Of a DNA stretch of 64,000 nt, positions 56,286 to 64,000 are shown piece after piece. Below the pieces are notes generated by a model that saw nothing but the letters and a program-made list of their open reading frames with translations, was not told the origin of the DNA and ran no database searches. The DNA is from Halichondria panicea (taxonomy: Eukaryota > Porifera > Demospongiae > Suberitida > Halichondriidae). Positions within the stretch are counted from its first letter, which is position 1; each line of letters opens with the position of its first letter. The DNA lies in the NCBI RefSeq assembly GCF_963675165.1, contig NC_087385.1, positions 2,232,501 through 2,296,500 on the forward strand, in the 5' to 3' direction. A program made the translations under genes and the position numbers.

Positions 56286-58265
56286 ATGAAGTTAGTTAAT
56301 GGTGTACAGTGTTACAGCAGGTTTCCACAGTTTGTTTGCTTTTTAAGGCAATGGAACACTAGAACTTCTTCTACATCTTCAAATAACAGTTACTGCATCC
56401 AAAGTGTGAGGTAAGTTGCTCATGGCTAGTGGATAATTTTGTGTATTATATTTATGGTATTTAATCGTGAAATTATCCAGAAAACACGACTATGACCACT
56501 ATCTGTGCTGCTTGCTTCTACCAAAGTCATCCCAAGCTTCGGCATTTTCCATCCGTGCTTTCAATATTGAAATTGCACAGGTAATTGTTTTTGATTGATC
56601 TACTTTAACTTATTTTGTGTCTAGATTCAAAACCAAGTGTCTGAGCAGTCTATTGGGAAGATGCGACTGCAGTTTTGGAAGGATGCACTCAATAACATTT
56701 ACAAGGTAAGTATATGCCTACACTTCCTTGTATTAAATGCTAACTGATTACAGGGTGCTCCCCCTCTCCATCCTGTAGCTCTTGCCCTAGCAGAGGTGAG
56801 TGAGTAGTTAACTCTAATGTATTGTTATGAACTCAAGTTTTTCAGGCTGTGGGCAAACACAAATTGACAAAGAAATGGTTAACGAGAGTAGTTGAAGCTC
56901 GGGTGAGTCGTTTCAATATTAATACGATCGATTCAGTTGGCTTGTGTCTCCCTGTACTAAATAGACAGCACTGTGCCTATTATGGTCACCCTATAAGCAG
57001 CCCACTTTTTAAATAGCCCCTAAAGTCCCTAGCATGTATTTCAACCGTTTGCCAGCTACCTCTTTTATGGATATCGCTGTGATTTATCCCTTCACAGTAT
57101 ATTTATTCACACACCCCCATGTACAATAATGTATAGGACTCCACTCAGACTAGGTTGTTTCGATCTACTGAAGAACTTGAAACGTATGCTGAGCACACAT
57201 TCTCATCTCTGCTGTACCTAACTCTGGAAACTCTCGGTAAGTGACTCTTACAAACTTAAAAATAATTATTATTACAAACTTAATTATAGTGCGTACCGGA
57301 TAGGCTCACACTAATAGTATAAAAACTGATACTGATGGAAAATGTCATGTGGACTCTCTGTTTGCTATAGGAGTCTGGGACAAAGTCTTGTTAATTCCCC
57401 ATTGTGCAAAACATTAGTCTAAAGCACCCATGCATTTCATTCTTAACTCAAGGAATTTCTGATTGCCGTATTGACTCTATTGTACTGCACCGCAGGAGTG
57501 AGGGATGTGAATTCAGACCACGCTGCCAGTCATGTGGGAAAGGCAGAAGGAATTGTCACCCTCCTGAGAGCCAGCAACTTTTACAGGGCCAGCAGGCACG
57601 TCCCCATCCCAATGGATATAATGATTAGAGTGAGGGAGTAATCATTCCAACACCAGTACCACAGTATTGACACTCAGTGTCGTTAGACATAGATTATAGC
57701 AAGGTAGATTGTATATTAGAAGATAGTTGTTTTGGTAGAGAGAGCAGTTTCAAGTAAGTTTTGGTTTAACATTTCATACTAATAAATGCTTGTAGAAAAG
57801 TTTTGCTTGTAAATGTTGAAATGATTATATTCTGCGGTCTCCAGCATGGTGCCAGTCAAGAGGACTTCATCCGGGGTCAACTCTCTCAGCCTCTGCAGGA
57901 CAGTGTTTATGATTTTGCCAGCTTGGCCCACACACACCTAAACAAGGTATATACACTAATACAGGCGAGTGCTGCCAGGTGTCATTGTGCTCACTCTTGC
58001 TAAAACAGGCTCATTCACTACGAAACTCAATTCCATCTGATGGCTGGCGAGCTCTTTTACCAGCTGTAAGTATTAAACTCATTGTGTTGTTGTGTTGTAA
58101 ACAGTGTGTGGGTAAATATGATGCTATCTTATGTAGGTTGTGTGTGAGTCGTTACTTAAAAGAATTCAGCAAGCTGATTTCGATCCGTTTTCCCCTCAAT
58201 TGATGACAAGACCTCCACTTCTTCCATTGCAGTTGCTCTGGAAAAGACTTAGTAGAACATTTTAG
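56286..58265 (+). CDS. NDUFAF6: NDUFAF6, mitochondrial complex I assembly factor 6
   Basis: Ten exons: 56286-56410, 56481-56580, 56625-56705, 56754-56795, 56846-56902, 57137-57236, 57496-57629, 57845-57946, 58009-58065 and 58137-58265 (TAG); 927 nt, 308 aa. Family signatures throughout include YDHYLCCLLLPKSSQASAF, RAFNIEIAQ, IGKMRLQFWKDAL, YAEHTFSSLLYLTLE, DHAASHVGKAEGIVTLLRA, VPIPMDIMIRHGASQEDF and the final PPLLPLQLLWKRLSR. The protein has a phytoene/squalene-synthase-like all-helical fold and acts in the mitochondrial matrix side in early assembly of NADH dehydrogenase (ND1 module). The N-terminus is Arg/Ser/Asn-rich and lacks acidic residues, fitting a presequence. The length is slightly below that of vertebrates. 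No breaks. Confidence 0.95.
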
Positions 58266-58918
58266 TTTAATCAATCTCTGTGTCTTATATGAAGTATCCT
58301 GTTTCTTTGCATATTGTATGTGGAATCATAGATACTATGGTGGAATCAGGATACCGTGTGGGTAATATTAATTACCCACAAGAATGCTGCGCATGCTCAG
58401 TGGTGTGTTTGGCAACTCAACCAATTTTCATGCCAAGCTGTCAGAGCTAAGTTCGGGACTTAGTTTCTGAGCACGAGTGAGGACTTAGTCTCTGGAGGGA
58501 CTTGGACACTTAGTCAAATTTTCTACTTTTATTTCTCTGACCCCATTCAAGTGTCATTGCTCAGTTTTGAGCGCTTGTGAGTGATGATTATGTTGTTTAT
58601 TACTGTACAAGTGGAACCTTTTGTCTTTCTTTTGTGTGTGGCTGTCAAAATGGAGTTCATAAGTTTTTATCTACTGGTACATGGTGTGTGCTTCATACTT
58701 GGGAAATGTCTCCATGTATCGGTCTTTGTACATGCATTTCAATCTGTGAAAGGGGAAATCTTTGTACACATGTCGATGAAATATTTGGTGTAGCCAGCTT
58801 AGGCTAGCTATGTACTTGGCTAATAATTATTAATGAATTTACTCCATTTAATTTTTTATCTTTGTGAATTCAATCAGCTGAGTTTTTTGTTTCACAGTTT
58901 GCGTCTACTGTGTTCATC
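58266..58918 (+). other. NDUFAF6 3' flank and TOP1 upstream region
   Basis: 653 bp between the NDUFAF6 stop and the TOP1 ATG. Overlapping open frames at 58577-58807 are cysteine- and phenylalanine-rich without family features and are treated as chance. A canonical AATAAA occurs only inside TOP1 exon 1 (58927-58932). No core promoter motif stands out. Confidence 0.4.
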
Positions 58919-61900
58919 ATGGACTCAATAAAGGTAATTCAATACACTCGGTATTTGGTGGTTTATCTCACCTTCATGAAAAAAATGGTTTCTCACGTGG
59001 TAGCTGCTAATTCTTGACAGAACTTTCTATTTTCCCGGAATTATTTTAGCTGGACCTGTAGATATTTAGCCCTATCGTTCAGTATTAATATTGGTAAGGA
59101 TGTACGTGACCAAAAGTCTTTCAGCTGTATGTGTTGTGTCGAAAAATTGTAGCGAGAAATTAATTACCGTACATGTAGTGCTAAAAATTAATGTGTGATA
59201 CTAACTAATGATATTTACACGAGCCTCTATCATAATCATATTGCATATATTGCACATTTAATTCAAGACCTATCGGCATAAATAATATTAGTGTCGCGGA
59301 ATATTTTTGGAGCCTTAAATTGGCTTTTACATGTACAGTAGAACCTCGATTATCCGGACACATAGGTTCCAGTGGCAGGTCGGATACTGAATACGCCAGA
59401 GAGCCTTGATCCACCCACTTAATTGATAAACAGCGCAGAGGAAATGGTTCGTGTTGTACATGTCAATAAGTAGGGCACGTGGGCATATGCGTTCATGGTA
59501 ACAACTGTTCATTGCGCATGCATTAAGGGACACACCCATTTCCAGATAAATCCATCTTCTACTGTATTCTCGCATATATTTCAGCACTGTACAGTTACAA
59601 TTTTGTTCTTCGTGTGCAGGTCAAATCCCACCACCCATTGCCAAATGACCACTCACAAGCAGGTACAGTATTAAAATACTCTGTGTTTGTTTGAAACTCA
59701 ATATGTTTGTGTGTACACACACACATACACACACACTGGCATCTAACGAATGGCGAATCCACATTAATTTTGTCAGAACCAATGATTATTATAGGAACTA
59801 TACATTTGTAGCATGTAAGATGATACCTAGATAGGGGATTCCCATGAGCCTCACATGGTTATAAGAACTCAGGGAAATGCCAGCCATCACGTGGGTTATT
59901 CCTGACTGCTGTACATAGAAATAAGCTAAGCATTTTAAAGTGCCTCCTAACACCCAAAAATAAGTTTGCCCTAGCTGCATGCTTTTAGTAGTCTATGGAC
60001 TCGACACAAATGAAAGTGATCCCGCCGCTCTTTGAGCTACCCACGCGTCAGGAATTAAAGTGGCCAAGTGGACTAGCAACTACAGGATTGGTACTCTCCT
60101 GAAAAAAATTGATTGTCCTTATTTTATTTTCGAGCATGGATATTCAGAGATGGAAGTCTTTACAATACCGGAAGTAAACGATGACTCCAAACTTTCGAGG
60201 AGCATAATTTTCGAGGTTTGAGTCAATTCGCGAAAACCGCGAAATTTATGCTTCTCGGAAATTGGGCGCTATACAGTACATACATGATACATGTGCACGC
60301 AAATTAATGTAGACACACATGCACACACACAGGATTGCCTAAGAAACCGAAACTGCATCACCACGAGTAAGTGCAAAATCACACTACCGTATTAATAGCG
60401 GGTAATTATCTTTTCGTGGGGTAAAATTATTGGTTTAACTTGAAAACGGTGATTTTCGTGAGTAAACATTTTGTTTGACTTCACTGCATTGCATGCGTTC
60501 CGGTAAACCACGCCTTCGTTTTTGGGTGGGAAATTTTCGTGGAGGTCAGCTTGCCCACGAAAAACAAATATTTTACCCCACGTACCACAAATTTATTATT
60601 CACAAGTACATGTACAGTAGTATGCTTTGCAGTCTCAGTATAAATGTAAAGTGCTCTCAATTGTACAGTATTTGCTTTACCTTACTTAGCTATGGCTTCT
60701 GAGTCTATCTTAAACGGTATCATTTCCTAATGTTGACGTACTATTACATATACACAAACCGTGTTTGTGTGGTGAATTTAGAAACCTCAGTCGGTAATTC
60801 CAGATTCTAACATGATTGTATCCCATAATTATGTGTTTGCTTGTGCAGTGGGAAGCCCAAGAAGCACAAATCTGACAAGCACAAATCTTCCAAACATGAC
60901 AAAAGCTCTGTCCCTGTCAAAAAGGAATTGCCCTCACCCATTAAGGTGAGACTCTATTGCACTGTACATTTATTGCGCTGTACATATGTACATATAGTCA
61001 TTACTTACTAATTTCTACAGAGGAAACCAATGATTTCAGAATCTGAGAGCGAAGATGACATCCCTCTGGTTAGTGTAATAAAAAAAGCAAATTCGTAAGG
61101 GTTGCACATTTTTTTGTACATTGCAATGTGATGTGGACAACTACAACCTGTACTAGCTTCTAACATAAATTCATGCTGTATATTTACAATGTACGTTCTA
61201 TTTATTCACTAGTAGTGATGGAAGTATGTCCCTCTCTCAGTCTATACAGAATGCCAACGTGATGAGTCAGGCGCCGCCCACTCGGAGCGAGTCGCCCCTG
61301 GCAACCGTAAAAATGGAAGGCAAAGTGGAGCTTGGCTCACAGATGGGAAAACAGGAGCCCTCTCTTGCAGTAAAAAATGAGAAGAAACTGCTATGTGATG
61401 ATGACGACATACCATTGGTAACCTTGAGTACAGTACTGAACACCCTAATAATTATAATCTTATTAATTTGGTAAAGTATATAATTGGTTTTGGAAGAGAG
61501 TAGCCTACTGCATGTCTACATCTCCGTGTATATTGCACTGGAGAATTTAGTAGCCTTGGTGTCTTTCCTTTCACTGTTTTAGTTTTAAAGTACGCCAGTG
61601 GGGAAAACTTAATGAGCAATGCACTGTCTCACAGGCCCAGCTCAAGAGTAAACCCAGCAAGGCCAAGGCTGGAGTGAAGAGGAAGTCCAAGGCTGATGAC
61701 AGTGACAGGGATGATGACGAGGACTACAAGGTACATGTAGGGTCTATGATGTATTTGCACCATAAAATATTAGTTTTAAAGTACACCAGTGAAGCAAGCC
61801 ACGCTGGTCAATGCTGCACTGCTTTAATCACAGGTTCAGCTCAAGAGTAAGCCCAGCAAGGCCAAGGCTGGAGTGAAGAGGAAGTCCAGGGCCGATAACA

Positions 61901-63896
61901 GTGACAAGGATGATGACGAGGACTTTAAGGTGGGGTGTATGACTACTCGTACACGTACATGTAGTATACTGTACCAGTTATTTATGTTAGGTCACCGTCA
62001 TGACTTCACTTACAGAATTGACACACCAATATTCATTACTTTCGCTATGCTGATGATGACGTTTATACAAAGTTAATGTGCAGTGTAACCTCTTTTTTGT
62101 CATAGCAAACATGGTGGCCTTTGTTGAGAAGTTGTTTTGTCCACTAACGGACCTGTAACATTGGTATGCCTGGCCTATATAATTGTATTGCAGTTGACCT
62201 CTCTTCAGGGATGGCTGTTAAGAAGGGTTCCACTGTTTAACAGTTGTCCCAATGTTACATGCACACATACATGTACATGTACGTACGTGTAAGTACACAC
62301 ACACACACACACACACACTGATACTCACAGCCCAAGAAACCTAAACCAACTCCTCCGTCCAAGACCAAATTAACCATTCCTAAATCTGCACCTGCTAGGG
62401 GCAGAAAGACAAAAGCTCCCCCCAAAGGAGCGGCTAAAGCGGCATCAGGGGCCTCTGCTGTTGTAAGTGTTTATCTACAATATCTCCTTGTTGTCTGGTT
62501 GTCTGGCTGTTATTCAATACTTGTTTCAATACAGATAAGTGTCGAATGTGTGTATTTCTCACCATTTAAATACATAATGTATAATTATTGGTTATTAGTC
62601 GCCAGTGAAAGGAGGTCGTAAAAAGAAGGAGGAGGAGCGTGAGGTGTGGAAGTGGTGGGAGGAGAAGCCCCACCCAGAGGGAGTCAAGTGGCTCTCGCTA
62701 GAACATAAGGTACACTGCAACTAGCAAATCGCCATTTTTGTGTGGTAGAATTTGAACTGCTGTACATACATGTATTCGTAGTACAGAAGTACATGATAAT
62801 ATCTTTACACAACGTGCTTGCTATTAGACAGGATAGAAAGCCACACGTTTTGGTATGAAACTTTTGGTTTTTACACCCACCCATACAGGGCCCGTACTTT
62901 GCACCCGCCTACGAGCCGCTGCCCAAAGATATCAAGTTTCGTTATGACGGTAAGGTGATGTCCCTCTCCACTAATGCAGAGGAGGCTGCCGGGTTCTTTG
63001 CCAAGATGCTCGACCACGAGTACACCACCAGAGATGTGTTCTGTAAGAACTTCTTCCAGGACTGGAGAAAGGTATATACAGTGTCGAGAATGGTTACATG
63101 TGTGTAATTGCTAGCACTGTGTTCGGCAGCCTGGAACCAATCTACATGCATGTTTCATGCAACAGTGGCTGTGTAATGTACTGTACATGTACGTAGCTAT
63201 ACTTTGTTACTTTCAGTTACTAATCCATGACATGAGGGTTCATATCACATCCCTCAATTGATGCCCTCACCACACACCCTTCTAGGAGATGACTGCCGAG
63301 GAAGCTTCAACCATATCAAAGTTTTCCAAGTGTGACTTCAAGGAGATCCATGCCTACTACAAGGAGAGGTCCGAAGAGAGAAAGGCAATGTCAAAGGACC
63401 AGAAAGCAGCTCTCAAGGCTGAGAATGAGGCGATTGTGGCTGAGTATGGATGGTGCATGATCGATGGGCATAAGGAGAAGATTGGCAACTTCAAAATAGA
63501 GCCTCCAGGTCTCTTTCGAGGCAGGGGAGACCATCCCAAGCAAGGCAAGATCAAGGTGAGCAGTAATAACTATGGTCAGGCCTGCTATGGTAGATGTTGG
63601 ATTGATTGAGTGCTCTGTAACAGGTGCTCATTAATTTTTACGAGAAATTTTATGGGAAAATATCTATTAATTGTGAGCATGCGTGAACAGTCAGTAGCAG
63701 GCCTTCTCAAGAGGGAGGCCTGTGAAGGAGGCTACGTGTATACCAACTGTCTTGCCTGTTCTATACGGTTATTTGGATATGACGCCTCGTACTGTATTTT
63801 TTGTTTTGTCAATAAAATGTGAATGCAGCAATGCATTTGTCTTCTCTCTGTACAGAAAAGAATCGAGGCTGAGGATGTTATCATCAATATTGGCCA
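58919..63896 (+). CDS. TOP1: TOP1, DNA topoisomerase I (type IB), 5' part
   Basis: Thirteen exons: 58919-58933, 59620-59662, 60333-60366, 60849-60945, 61021-61094, 61216-61417 (or from 61213), 61635-61730, 61834-61929, 62331-62462, 62599-62709, 62889-63071, 63286-63555 and 63856-63896. The gene runs past the window end. The first nine exons encode about 263 residues, mostly Lys/Ser/Asp/Glu-rich (PKKHKSDKHKSSKHDKSS, SESESEDDIPL), the disordered nuclear-targeting N-terminal domain. The core begins with [34 protein letters not shown] and continues through FFAKMLDHEYTTRDVFCKNF and GNFKIEPPGLFRGRGDHPK, all hallmark eukaryotic topoisomerase I sequence. The enzyme relaxes supercoils via a tyrosine intermediate; the catalytic tyrosine and linker lie beyond the window. 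Exons 7 and 8 are tandem copies. Confidence 0.95.
59336..59420. mobile_element. Fragment with pogo/Tigger-like end
   Basis: AGAACCTCGATTATCCGGACAC followed by GTCGGATACTGAATACG in TOP1 intron 1 resembles the left part of the element at 37130-37501 (CCTCAATTATCCGAACAC ... ATCGGATACCAGAATG). The opposite terminus is missing or unrecognisable. Confidence 0.55.
60160..60280. mobile_element. MITE, family A, short diverged copy
   Basis: ACTTTCGAGGAGCATAATTTTCGAGG, TTCGCGAAAACCGCGAAATT and the right end GAAATTGGGCGCTATACAGTA match family A. The left terminus (ACCGGAAGTAAACG) is degraded. It lies in TOP1 intron 2. Confidence 0.55.
60382..60592. mobile_element. MITE, family A
   Basis: TACCGTATTAATAGCGGGTAATTATCTTTTCGTGGGGTAAAATTATTGG at the left is mirrored by CACGAAAAACAAATATTTTACCCCACG on the right. 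The internal blocks CGTGAGTAAACATTT, CGTTCCGGTAAACCACGCC and GTGGAGGTCAGCTTGCCCACG match, in reverse orientation, the copy at 4236-4444. It lies in TOP1 intron 3. Confidence 0.7.
61580..61930 (+). repeat. TOP1: Tandem duplication containing TOP1 exons 7 and 8
   Basis: The intron stretch TAGTTTTAAAGTACGCCAGTG before exon 7 (about 61580) recurs before exon 8 (about 61772) as TAGTTTTAAAGTACACCAGTG. Each is followed by a 96-nt exon beginning (GCC/GTT) CAG CTC AAG AGT AA and ending GATGATGACGAGGACT-A/T-TAAG. The two exons differ at only about nine positions and both keep the frame, adding 32 residues each (QLKSKPSKAKAGVKRKS...). Confidence 0.9.
62295..62319. repeat. (CA)n microsatellite in TOP1 intron 8
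   Basis: A CA dinucleotide run just upstream of the acceptor of exon 9 (ACTCACAG at 62323-62330). Confidence 0.8.
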
Positions 63897-64000
63897 GTGA
63901 GTTATTGCAACTGTGATGAGGCTTGACACAGCAGGATTTTGTTTTGAATAGGACAGTTAGTTTTAGAGGCTTCTTGGCACAGCAGGAACTTAGACATTCA

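Noticed and set aside
58577-58807. Two overlapping 70-76 codon frames upstream of TOP1
   Set aside because: They are short, overlap in two frames, have no family signature and lie between well-defined genes.

Overview
This is eukaryotic nuclear DNA from an early-branching animal, most likely a demosponge (the gene density, very short AT-rich introns and abundant small inverted-repeat elements resemble Amphimedon-type genomes; this is an inference). No bacterial, organellar or viral genes are evident. All multi-exon models below were built by hand from GT-AG junctions and protein-family similarity. The reading frame was followed through every junction, and each complete model sums to a whole number of codons.

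Layout: (1) 1-3150, plus strand: the 3' part of NELFCD, the C/D subunit of the negative elongation factor that pauses RNA polymerase II. (2) 3416-36025, minus strand: a complete 50-exon HYDIN gene (about 5,037 aa), encoding a giant ASH/MSP-domain protein of the ciliary central pair. Its 4-kb intron 46 holds two same-strand, tandem exonuclease-fold genes that have lost most catalytic residues. (3) 36264-39407, plus strand: SS18/SSXT, a BAF chromatin-remodelling subunit, head to head with HYDIN. (4) 39700-44950: a transposon island with inverted MITE copies, a tandemly duplicated host segment, a micro-hairpin insertion, a decayed non-LTR retrotransposon and a 0.8-kb palindrome. (5) 44955-45884, plus strand: an intronless multi-pass membrane protein that I do not recognise. 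(6) 47900-56194, minus strand: a nine-exon, 525-aa helical-repeat protein with PPR-like motifs, whose 3.3-kb second intron is packed with nested transposons. (7) 56286-58265, plus strand: NDUFAF6, a complex I assembly factor, 91 bp from the PPR-like gene in divergent orientation. (8) 58919-63896 and beyond, plus strand: the 5' part of TOP1, DNA topoisomerase I, with a recent tandem exon duplication in its charged N-terminal region.

The genes form head-to-head or tail-to-tail neighbours (NELFCD><HYDIN, HYDIN<>SS18, PPR-like<>NDUFAF6). The last pair is the only one with an obvious shared theme, as both products are probably mitochondrial. The dominant non-genic content is non-autonomous DNA transposons (at least eight terminal-inverted-repeat families). 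One family, with ends reading TACCGTATAGCGGG, has about a dozen copies, mostly in introns.
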